Shown: positions 1-4,945 of the stretch, piece after piece | How positions within the stretch are numbered: the stretch's first letter is position 1 | How the letters are laid out: every line of letters starts with the position of its first letter | NCBI GenBank assembly: GCA_030672465.1 | Contig: DAOVGJ010000028.1 | Coordinates: forward strand, 1-8,788 | Direction of reading: 5' to 3' | DNA length: 8,788 nt | Origin: Pseudomonadota bacterium | GTDB lineage: Bacteria > Desulfobacterota > BSN033 > WVXP01 > G020346125 | The notes under the pieces: model-generated | The model's input: only the letters and a program-made list of their open reading frames with translations | Databases searched by the model: none | Told to the model about the DNA's origin: nothing | Program-made: the position numbers and the translations under genes

Positions 1-373
1 ACTCCACGGCCAAGCCATCCAACTTGGGCTCGGCGACGTAAGTAATATCCCCGTCCATTCCCAGGAATCGCCGCACCCTCTGATCGAATTCCCTCACTTC
101 GTCCTCGTTCTGCCCGTTGGCTAAACTGAGCATGGGGATCGTATGGGTTACCGTCTCGAATTCCTCCACGGGTGGAGCACCAACCCGTTGGGTTGGCGAA
201 TTGGGATCGTAAAGCTCGGGATAATCCGCCTCCAGCTTCTCCAATTCCCTCATCATCTGATCATATTCAGCATCGGAAATTTCGGGGTCGTCCAATACAT
301 AGTATCGATAATTGTGATACTCGATGGCTTCCCGGAGCTGCTTGGCCCTTCGATAAATCGCATCTTTTTCCAT
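1..373 (-). CDS. ligA: NAD-dependent DNA ligase LigA, N-terminal part (gene runs off the left end)
   Basis: Reading leftwards from the ATG at 373-371 gives 124 open codons with no stop before the window edge. The translation matches the start of bacterial NAD-dependent DNA ligase, which seals nicks during replication and repair using NAD+. Domain Ia, which binds the NMN half of NAD+, is visible: Y24, D34, Y37 and D38 (YYVLDDPEISDAEYD) correspond to E. coli Y22, D32, Y35 and D36. The family stretches DPNSPTQRVG (residues 56-65) and PMLSL (80-84) follow. The adenylation motif AEPKLDGLAV (114-123) places the catalytic lysine at K117, equivalent to E. coli K115. The family is about 670 residues long, so more than four fifths lies outside the window: most of the nucleotidyltransferase domain, the OB fold, zinc finger, HhH and BRCT. 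It is divergent from the mraZ operon. Family identity is near certain. Confidence 0.96.
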   Translation of the reverse strand, partial: MEKDAIYRRAKQLREAIEYHNYRYYVLDDPEISDAEYDQMMRELEKLEADYPELYDPNSPTQRVGAPPVEEFETVTHTIPMLSLANGQNEDEVREFDQRVRRFLGMDGDITYVAEPKLDGLAVE

Positions 374-380
374 GAAACCA

Positions 381-387
381 TCCCCCC
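381..387 (-). promoter_or_regulatory. Ribosome binding site of ligA
   Basis: On the minus strand GGGGGGA lies 7 bases before the ATG at 373. This purine run supports that start codon, which also gives the expected LigA N-terminus. I found no convincing -35/-10 pair for ligA in the 100 bases upstream; candidates such as TATAGA near 435 have no matching -35. Confidence 0.6.
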
Positions 388-439
388 ATAGGTTTGCTGA
401 CCTTCATACGAGATATTTCTCTAACCCGTCGGTTCTATA

Positions 440-454
440 GAAAATCATATTTTC
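440..454. repeat. Perfect 6-base inverted repeat
   Basis: GAAAAT (440-445) and ATTTTC (449-454) are perfect reverse complements around a CAT loop. The stem is AT-rich, so it would be weak as RNA. It lies in the zone upstream of ligA that is rich in inverted repeats. The function is unknown. Confidence 0.5.
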
Positions 455-475
455 ATGGGATAATGCCCTTGTCCG

Positions 476-622
476 CTCGCTCCAGTGCTTTGCGGTCTGT
501 TGGCCAAATTCCCTTTCGCTCACTGGAAAGAATTTTTGACCATTCAAAAGTTCGCTCCACTGCAAATCCAAAACTCGCCCTTTGGGCTCAGACATTGAAT
601 TTGCGGCCGTTTCGCTTCACTA
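476..622 (+). repeat. Four degenerate copies of a TTCGCTCCACTG-like direct repeat
   Basis: Four similar 12-mers lie in the same orientation: CTCGCTCCAGTG (476-487), TTCGCTCACTGG (515-526), TTCGCTCCACTG (551-562) and TTCGCTTCACTA (611-622). Start-to-start distances are 39, 36 and 60 bases, so this is not a regular tandem or CRISPR-like array. Copies one and two also contribute a 7-base inverted repeat, TCCAGTG (481-487) against CACTGGA (521-527). I do not recognise the family. An old interspersed repeat or the remnant of a non-coding element fits best. Confidence 0.45.
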
Positions 623-645
623 AGAATGGTTAGCTAAAATTCTTT
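527..645. repeat. Nested imperfect palindrome of about 119 bases (foldback element)
   Basis: Three levels of complementarity share one centre. The outer arms are AAAGAATTTT plus ACCATTC (527-536 and 539-545) against GAATGGT plus AAAATTCTTT (624-630 and 636-645), 17 paired bases with a small asymmetric bulge. The middle arms are GCAAATCCAA (562-571) and TTGAATTTGC (595-604), 9 of 10 paired. The inner hairpin is GCCC-TTT-GGGC (577-587). As RNA or extruded DNA this would form a long interrupted hairpin. It has no long T-run on either strand, so it is not a plain intrinsic terminator. The nested design suggests a miniature dispersed repeat or a structured RNA. No function is established. Confidence 0.6.
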
Positions 646-862
646 AATGTTCGCCCCAGGGAACCCGGCCAACACCCGGTTCCGAGACGGCCTTGGCAGT
701 TCACAGCTGGTTATCTCTCGTCCCTTCCACCCTCTCAAGGGCTGCCCTTCCCATTCATGCTCACCCTCGATGGGGATCCCGCCTCTCCAGAAGATTGCGC
801 TTGGGGACAATGATTTTCTCCATAACCCCGGGAAATTCCAGAACTATCCAGTACTTATCATT
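634..862 (-). other. Short broken minus-strand frames, possible remnant or non-coding repeat
   Basis: Two overlapping minus-strand frames are open here but neither makes a convincing gene. One runs from 862 and holds an ATG at 823-821; it encodes a 20-residue peptide (MEKIIVPKRNLLERRDPHRG) ending near 762. The other is open from 843 to a TAG at 636-634, 69 codons without an ATG, and includes CELPRPSRNRVLAGFPGANI near its end. No domain is recognisable and there is no ribosome binding site. The frames could be pieces of a frameshifted gene or, more likely, chance reading through a repeated non-coding sequence continuous with the palindrome at 527-645. Confidence 0.25.
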
Positions 863-882
863 CTAGCGGTATTGTAAATGGA

Positions 883-915
883 GGGGGGTTTATTGTCAAT
901 CTCCCCCCAGAGGGG
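883..915. repeat. G-run and C-run hairpins that exclude each other
   Basis: GGGGGG (883-888) can pair with CCCCCC (903-908) across a 14-base loop. The same C-run can instead pair with GGGG (912-915) across the 3-base loop AGA. The two pairings cannot form together. No T-run follows either. A regulatory role would need transcription to start upstream of 880, for which I see no promoter. Confidence 0.4.
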
Positions 916-932
916 ACATCTGCCTCACATTG

Positions 933-946
933 CCCTCTTTGGAGGG
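933..946. repeat. Small GC hairpin
   Basis: CCCTC (933-937) and GAGGG (942-946) pair perfectly around TTTG. TCATTTT follows on the plus strand, a poor U-tract. This could be a weak terminator guarding the mraZ promoter from upstream read-through, but the stem is short and the tail is interrupted, so I list it only as a hairpin. Confidence 0.35.
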
Positions 947-960
947 TCATTTTGGGAAAT

Positions 961-1165
961 GGTAACCCTGGATCAATATTGAATGGTTAATTTTCCTGAA
1001 AATCTAGCTACTTAGAAAATATTTCTAGCATTAATATTAAAATATCTCTATTAAATACCTGAAATTATAGGTATTATTTATTTCTATTAATTACGATATA
1101 TAACCCTCCCACAAATACAAAAACTCTAAAAATTATAGCTAGTTAGAAAAATGTTAAAATTTCCC
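961..1165. other. AT-rich tract upstream of the mraZ promoter, with repeats
   Basis: This stretch is markedly AT-rich compared with the flanking genes and has no open frame of interest. It contains a 15-base direct repeat, TAGCTACTTAGAAAA (1005-1019) and TAGCTAGTTAGAAAA (1136-1150), 14 of 15 identical and 131 bases apart. It also has a 7-base inverted repeat, AATACCT (1054-1060) with AGGTATT (1069-1075), and TAGAAA/TTTCTA arms at 1013-1027. Such a tract can act as curved DNA or an UP-like element for the strong promoter just downstream, or as a site for a nucleoid protein. The role is inferred. Confidence 0.5.
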
Positions 1166-1194
1166 TTGACAAGTGGAAATTTAAAGTCTATTAA
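1166..1194 (+). promoter_or_regulatory. Sigma70-type promoter of the mraZ (dcw) operon
   Basis: A perfect -35 box TTGACA (1166-1171) is followed after exactly 17 bases by TATTAA (1189-1194), a 4 of 6 match to TATAAT. Transcription would start near 1201, giving a leader of about 45 bases before the mraZ ATG at 1245. It is preceded by AT-rich DNA. No other promoter of similar quality was noticed further along the operon. Confidence 0.8.
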
Positions 1195-1202
1195 TAAGAA
1201 AA

Positions 1203-1226
1203 GTGGGATAAAGTGGCAAAATGTGG
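1203..1226 (+). promoter_or_regulatory. Putative MraZ operator: three GTGG repeats with 10-base period
   Basis: GTGG occurs at 1203-1206, 1213-1216 and 1223-1226, each preceded by AA or AT, so the repeats sit on the same face of the helix. MraZ proteins of other bacteria bind direct repeats of this type (TGGG/GTGGG cores at 10-base spacing) upstream of their own gene and repress or tune the dcw operon. Here the repeats begin at about +2 relative to the predicted start of transcription and end before the ribosome binding site. A further GTGG at 1173-1176, within the promoter spacer, lies exactly 30 bases upstream in the same phase. Assignment as an MraZ site is inferred from position and pattern. 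Confidence 0.75.
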
Positions 1227-1231
1227 TAAGA

Positions 1232-1237
1232 AAGGGA
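1232..1237 (+). promoter_or_regulatory. Ribosome binding site of mraZ
   Basis: AAGGGA lies 7 bases before the ATG at 1245 and supports this start. Its AGGG core is at 1233-1236, exactly one more 10-base step after the three GTGG repeats, so an MraZ array could extend over the Shine-Dalgarno DNA. Confidence 0.6.
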
Positions 1238-1244
1238 ATCCAGC

Positions 1245-1685
1245 ATGTTCAGAGGAAGGTATGAACATACCATTGACCCAAAGGGAAGGGTGAGCATACC
1301 TGCAAAATTTCGGGAAGTCCTCAGCAAAAAGTACGACGAACGGCTTTTCATCACCAATTTCGACGGGTGTTTGGTGGCTTATCCCTATGAGGAATGGATT
1401 CACCTGGAGGAAAAGGCCAGTTCATTGTCGATGGTGAAGAAGGAGGCCCGTTCCTTCTTGAGATTCTTCTACTCCAGCGCCATCGAGTGCACACTGGACA
1501 AACAGGGAAGGATTCTCATACCTCAAACCCTGAGGGAGTATGCAGATCTGGATAAGGACGTGGTTTTAGCCGGACAATTGAAGAAGATCGAGATTTGGTC
1601 AAAGGAGAGGTGGAGCGAGCAGATGATCAAGGCCCATGAGAACTTCGACCAGATCAGCGATGTCCTTTCCGAGTTGGGCCTCTAA
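1245..1685 (+). CDS. mraZ: Transcriptional regulator MraZ
   Basis: This 146-residue protein matches the full length of MraZ, a DNA-binding protein with two SpoVT/AbrB-type swapped-hairpin domains that forms ring-shaped oligomers and controls its own dcw operon. The N-terminal repeat carries DPKGRVSIPAKFR (residues 11-23) and the second carries DKQGRILIPQTLREY (85-99). The two DxxGRxxIP signatures are the family hallmark. The start MFRGRYEHTID is typical, and AAGGGA precedes it at a suitable distance. It is the first gene of the operon, just downstream of a TTGACA promoter and a phased GTGG array that is its probable target. rsmH follows after 46 bases, the usual mraZ-rsmH pairing. There are no unusual insertions or missing key residues. 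The last residues (ENFDQISDVLSELGL) form a predicted helical tail. Confidence 0.97.
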   Translation: MFRGRYEHTIDPKGRVSIPAKFREVLSKKYDERLFITNFDGCLVAYPYEEWIHLEEKASSLSMVKKEARSFLRFFYSSAIECTLDKQGRILIPQTLREYADLDKDVVLAGQLKKIEIWSKERWSEQMIKAHENFDQISDVLSELGL

Positions 1686-1731
1686 CCGAATGCATGAAAG
1701 CATGGGGCGCTGAAATGAGGATAACCAAGAT

Positions 1732-2619
1732 ATGGCCCATGAACATCTCCCCGTGCTGGTAGAGGAGGTAATCGAATTTCTCGGTCCACAGCCCGACGGG
1801 GTATATGTCGATGGCACCCTGGGGGGCGCAGGGCACGCCCTCAAGATTCTGGAACGTAGCTCACCCACGGGTCGACTCATCGGTATCGACCGAGATGAGG
1901 AAGCCGTTGAGGGGGCCCGCAAAAGGCTGAAGCCCTATGAGGCAAGAACCACCATCATTCACGGAAATTTCTCCGATCTGAAGGAGATATTGGGGAGATT
2001 GAATATCGGCAAGGTGGACGGGATACTATTGGACTTAGGGGTTTCATATCAGCAGTTGGCCGACGCGGAGAGGGGTTTCAGCTTCCAATCGGAGGGTCCC
2101 CTGGATATGAGGATGGATCGAACTCAGGGAGAGCCTGCATCAAAACTGATCAACACCCTCTCCCGTGGGGAATTGGAGGGAATCCTCCGGAGGTATGGTG
2201 AAGGGAGATGGGCGAGGAGGATCGCCAAGGCCATCGTGAGACATCGGCAAAAGACCCCTATCGTCACCACGACCCAACTCAGGGATATCATATCGTCGGC
2301 CATCTTGAAGCCACCTCGTCGTATTAACCCCGCCACAAAAGCCTTTCAGGCCATTAGGATAGCGGTAAACGACGAGCTCAACAACTTGGAGAGGGGGATC
2401 CGAGATGGTATCCCCCTGCTGAAGAGCGGGGGACGTCTCTGCGTTATATCCTTCCATTCCCTGGAGGACCGAATCGTTAAGGAGACCTTTCGGCAATACG
2501 AGAAACCCTCGGGGTTGATAACCATTATCACCAAGAAACCCATCTCCCCCTCAAGGGGGGAAATGTGGGAAAATCCAAGGGCAAGAAGCGCCAAGTTAAG
2601 GGTTGCGGAGAGGGTTTGA
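1732..2619 (+). CDS. rsmH: 16S rRNA (cytosine-1402-N4)-methyltransferase RsmH (MraW)
   Basis: The 295-residue product is a complete RsmH, which transfers a methyl group from S-adenosylmethionine to N4 of C1402 in the 16S rRNA decoding centre. The family N-terminus HLPVLVEEV (residues 5-13) leads to the SAM-binding loop DGTLGGAGH (27-35). The acidic D53 in GIDRDEEA follows, then LLDLGVSYQQL (99-109) and the RGFSF/GPLDMRMD block (114-129). NPATKAFQAIRI (199-210), SFHSLEDRIVK (240-250) and NPRARSAKLRVAE (281-293) complete the signature. The Cys-rich segment that many family members carry before NPRARSAKLR is absent, with only a short KKPISPSRGE linker. The start at 1732 has ATGAGG 11 bases upstream and gives the standard N-terminus. 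The gene lies 46 bases after mraZ, and its TGA is one base before the ftsL ATG. Confidence 0.97.
   Translation: MAHEHLPVLVEEVIEFLGPQPDGVYVDGTLGGAGHALKILERSSPTGRLIGIDRDEEAVEGARKRLKPYEARTTIIHGNFSDLKEILGRLNIGKVDGILLDLGVSYQQLADAERGFSFQSEGPLDMRMDRTQGEPASKLINTLSRGELEGILRRYGEGRWARRIAKAIVRHRQKTPIVTTTQLRDIISSAILKPPRRINPATKAFQAIRIAVNDELNNLERGIRDGIPLLKSGGRLCVISFHSLEDRIVKETFRQYEKPSGLITIITKKPISPSRGEMWENPRARSAKLRVAERV
2607..2614 (+). promoter_or_regulatory. Ribosome binding site that decides the ftsL start
   Basis: GGAGAGGG inside the last codons of rsmH lies 6 bases before the ATG at 2621. It favours that ATG over the in-frame TTG at 2603, which would put the site inside the gene and has no comparable site of its own. 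Confidence 0.65.
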
Positions 2620-2620
2620 A

Positions 2621-2965
2621 ATGAACAAGATGATTTTTCCATCAACTTTGGCCTACCCCATAGAGGGTATGGTAATTCCAGGAAAGGTTAAGGCCAGGGG
2701 AAGGGTCAGCCGCCTCCTTGCATTGTGCATCATCGCTGCCTTACTTGCTGGTTCCCTCTTCTACGTCTGGTCCCGGGTTCTGGTGATCAACTTGGGGTAC
2801 GACCTCTCGGAAGCCATGGAGGTGCATTGGATGCTCGTTCAGGAAAATAAGAAATTACACATCGAGATAGCGCTCCTCAAATCCCTGGCGAGGATCGAAG
2901 GGATTGCCCGGGATGAGTTGGACATGGAGAAACCCCTTCCTGGGCAGATCATCTTGATGAAATGA
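2621..2965 (+). CDS. ftsL: Cell division protein FtsL (small bitopic septum protein)
   Basis: The predicted product is 114 residues: a cytoplasmic N-terminus of about 30 residues (MNKMIFPSTLAYP...), one transmembrane helix (about 32-50, LLALCIIAALLAGSLFYVW), then a periplasmic helix likely to form a coiled coil (about 60-100), ending in a short PLPGQIILMK tail. This topology, together with the RIEGIARDEL segment (91-100) resembling the LKSPERIE-IA--LGM region of FtsL proteins, and the position between rsmH and ftsI, identify it as FtsL. In characterised bacteria FtsL pairs with FtsB and FtsQ and activates the FtsWI synthase at the septum. FtsL sequences diverge quickly, so the call depends partly on context. 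The ATG at 2621 was chosen over TTG 2603 because of the ribosome binding site GGAGAGGG. Its TGA overlaps the ftsI ATG (ATGA at 2962-2965). Confidence 0.88.
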   Translation: MNKMIFPSTLAYPIEGMVIPGKVKARGRVSRLLALCIIAALLAGSLFYVWSRVLVINLGYDLSEAMEVHWMLVQENKKLHIEIALLKSLARIEGIARDELDMEKPLPGQIILMK

Positions 2966-4926
2966 GACGAAAATCCATCAATTGGACAAAAGCTCGTATA
3001 TTTGTTGCCTTCGTCCTCCTTTTTCTCTGCTTCCCTTTCCTTTTCCTCCGGATTATTCAGCTTCAGCTCCTGAAGAAGGACGAGCTCTCCCGATTGGCAT
3101 CAAAGCAGCATCAGAGCGTCATCACCTTCACTCCCAAAAGGGGAACTATTTATGATGTTAAGGGGAACAATTTGGCGGTAAGCATTGATGTGGATTCCGT
3201 CTGCGCGAGGCCCCCTGAGGTGAAAAACCCATCTCAGACGGCCAGAAAGCTTGCCAAAATCCTCAATCTCGATAAGAGGCCCCTGATCAAAAAGTTGAAG
3301 ACGAAAAAGAGCTTCGTCTGGGTGAAGAGGAAAGTGACCCCAAAACAGACAGTCCGCATAAGGGATTCCGGGCTCAAGGGCATACACTTCGTGAAGGAGA
3401 GCAGGCGGTTCTATCCCCATTCCCATTCAGCCGCTCACCTCATCGGATTTGTGGGGATAGACTCAAAGGGCCTAGAGGGTATAGAGGCTAAGTATGATGC
3501 CACCCTCTCGGGGAACACAACACGACTCATCTTGGGGAAGGATGCGTTTGGGAGGGAGATTATTACCGAAGTCCCCATTCCGAGAAAATCGCCTGAGAAT
3601 TACAACCTCTATTTGACCATTGACACAAACATCCAATACGTCGTGGAGATGGAACTAAAGCGGGCCGTGGAAGGACAAGGGGCGAGGAAGGGAATGGCCG
3701 TCGTTATGGATCCCACGAGTGGCAAAATCTTGGCGATGGCCAATTGCCCCTCCTTTAACCCCCATCGATTTTGGGATTATCCCCCGGAGACATGGAGAAA
3801 TAGGGTGGTTACCGATATCTTTGAACCCGGCTCCATCTTTAAGGTATTCCTGGCTTCGGCCGTCCTTGAGGAGAAGGTGGCCAAAAGACACGACATCTTC
3901 TTCTGCGAAAATGGTTCCTACATCCTTTCTGGAAGAACCATCCGCGATGTAAAAAAATATGGATGGCTCAGCCTTGAACATATCATCAAGTATTCCAGCA
4001 ATATCGGGGCGGCAAAGGTCGCTCAACGGATGGGGAGGGAGAAGTTTTATCGCTACATGAGGGAATTCGGCTTCGGCCGGAAGACGGGGATCGATCTCCT
4101 CGGCGAAGCCAAGGGTATCGTGAGACCTCCCAAAACGTGGTCCGAGGTCGCCTTGGGGAATATCGCCTTTGGACAGGGTGTGGCCGTAACATCCATTCAA
4201 CTCATAACCGCCATCTCCGCCATCGCCAACGGGGGAAATCTGTTGAGGCCCTATGTGGTTGATAGGATCGTCGATTCGAAAGGGAAAGTGGTAAGGCAAT
4301 CCCATCCCATAATCACTAGGCGGGTCTTATCGAAAGAGACGGCCCAAGTAATGACATCTATCCTCAGGTCCATTGTGGAAGAAGGGGGGACGGGGACGAG
4401 GGCAGCTCTGCCACATTATGAGGTTGCGGGAAAAACGGGAACGGCCCAGAAGGTGGATAGCCTCGTGGGAGGCTATTACGAGGACCGGTTCATCAGTTCC
4501 TTCGTGGGATATGTGCCCAGTAATCAACCGCGTTTGGTTATTCTCGTGGTGATTGACGAACCCCAGGGGATCCCTTATGGGGGAAGGGTTGCCGGGCCCG
4601 TCTTCAAGAATATCGCCGAGCGATCGTTGCAGTACCTCAACATCCCCCCAACAGGGGCAACTACTGTGGCTAAGGCCTCGGCAAAGAAAACAGCGTGGCG
4701 GCCCCCGAAAAGGACCGTCCAAAAAGTAGTGGCTCGCGGGGAACCTTCAGGGAGGATGCCCGATCTCAGGGGATTGAGTATGCGTACCGCCTTAAATAGG
4801 GTAAGGGCTTTGGAATTGGCGGTCACGGTTTCCGGAACCGGGAGGGTAGTCGATCAACGCCCCAGGCCGGGGATAATAGTGGAAAAGGGAGATGCCTGTT
4901 TTCTCAGCTTTAGGCCGGATTCTTGA
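2962..4926 (+). CDS. ftsI: Septal peptidoglycan transpeptidase FtsI (PBP3-type) with C-terminal PASTA domain
   Basis: This 654-residue class B penicillin-binding protein cross-links septal peptidoglycan together with FtsW. A membrane anchor (about 12-37) is followed by the dimerisation/pedestal domain with KRGTIYDVKGNNLAVS (59-74). The transpeptidase domain (about 215-560) has all three catalytic motifs: SIFK (S291 nucleophile, K294), SSN (345-347) and KTG (491-493). A Lys/Thr/Ala-rich linker (about 565-596) leads to a single PASTA domain (about 598-652, MPDLRGLSM... to ...FLSF). PASTA domains on FtsI are common in deltaproteobacteria and Gram-positives but not in E. coli FtsI. Translation is probably coupled to ftsL through the ATGA overlap, as no clear ribosome binding site precedes it. 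The protein is complete with no missing catalytic residue. It could be named a Spo-type paralogue only outside this context, so FtsI is secure. Confidence 0.96.
   Translation: MRRKSINWTKARIFVAFVLLFLCFPFLFLRIIQLQLLKKDELSRLASKQHQSVITFTPKRGTIYDVKGNNLAVSIDVDSVCARPPEVKNPSQTARKLAKILNLDKRPLIKKLKTKKSFVWVKRKVTPKQTVRIRDSGLKGIHFVKESRRFYPHSHSAAHLIGFVGIDSKGLEGIEAKYDATLSGNTTRLILGKDAFGREIITEVPIPRKSPENYNLYLTIDTNIQYVVEMELKRAVEGQGARKGMAVVMDPTSGKILAMANCPSFNPHRFWDYPPETWRNRVVTDIFEPGSIFKVFLASAVLEEKVAKRHDIFFCENGSYILSGRTIRDVKKYGWLSLEHIIKYSSNIGAAKVAQRMGREKFYRYMREFGFGRKTGIDLLGEAKGIVRPPKTWSEVALGNIAFGQGVAVTSIQLITAISAIANGGNLLRPYVVDRIVDSKGKVVRQSHPIITRRVLSKETAQVMTSILRSIVEEGGTGTRAALPHYEVAGKTGTAQKVDSLVGGYYEDRFISSFVGYVPSNQPRLVILVVIDEPQGIPYGGRVAGPVFKNIAERSLQYLNIPPTGATTVAKASAKKTAWRPPKRTVQKVVARGEPSGRMPDLRGLSMRTALNRVRALELAVTVSGTGRVVDQRPRPGIIVEKGDACFLSFRPDS
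4740..4923 (+). other. PASTA domain-coding part of ftsI
   Basis: Residues about 593-654 of FtsI encode a short PASTA module after a basic, low-complexity linker. MPDLRGLSMRTAL starts the helix, VSGTGRVVDQRPRPG forms the central turn and strand, and FLSFRPDS ends the protein. PASTA domains bind peptidoglycan or mediate divisome contacts in other bacteria; which applies here is not shown by the sequence. Confidence 0.75.
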
Positions 4927-4945
4927 TGGCGTGGGATAACTATCC

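Larger units (their letters stand above)
374..1244. other. 871-base divergent intergenic region without a supported gene
   Basis: This stretch separates ligA from mraZ. From left to right it holds the ligA leader (374-400), a zone dense in inverted repeats and a degenerate 12-base repeat (400-650), short broken minus-strand frames (634-862), G-run and C-run hairpins (880-946), an AT-rich tract (961-1165), then the mraZ promoter and operator (1166-1230). The plus-strand open frames at 394-633 and 647-877 show no recognisable domain and are not called as genes. The base composition changes sharply near 960 from mixed or GC-rich to AT-rich, suggesting the region is a composite of different pieces. 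Confidence 0.7.

Noticed and set aside
143..391. Plus-strand open frames over the left edge (143-391 and 172-375)
   Set aside because: They lie opposite ligA, whose minus-strand translation is an unmistakable DNA ligase N-terminus.
404..595. Minus-strand 63-codon frame upstream of ligA
   Set aside because: It overlaps the inverted-repeat zone and has no domain; it looks like a spurious translation of the repeat.
476..622. CRISPR-like array from the TTCGCTCCACTG copies
   Set aside because: Copies are short, degenerate and irregularly spaced, with no spacer-sized units and no cas genes.
527..645. Intrinsic terminator for ligA-side or mraZ-side transcription
   Set aside because: The stem is long and interrupted, no U-tract follows on either strand, and both neighbouring genes read away from it.
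394..877. Plus-strand open frames at 394-633 and 647-877 as small genes
   Set aside because: No ribosome binding site, no recognisable domain, and the first runs through the palindromic repeat zone.
1690..1713. Seven-codon leader peptide (MHESMGR) between mraZ and rsmH
   Set aside because: No ribosome binding site and no attenuator-like structure after it; likely chance.
2603..2620. TTG at 2603 as the ftsL start
   Set aside because: It adds six residues and would overlap rsmH, while the ATG at 2621 has GGAGAGGG at ideal spacing.
3655..4305. Minus-strand open frame of 216 codons inside ftsI
   Set aside because: It is antisense to the transpeptidase domain with its intact catalytic motifs; the translation is rich in Gly, Pro and His with no family signature.
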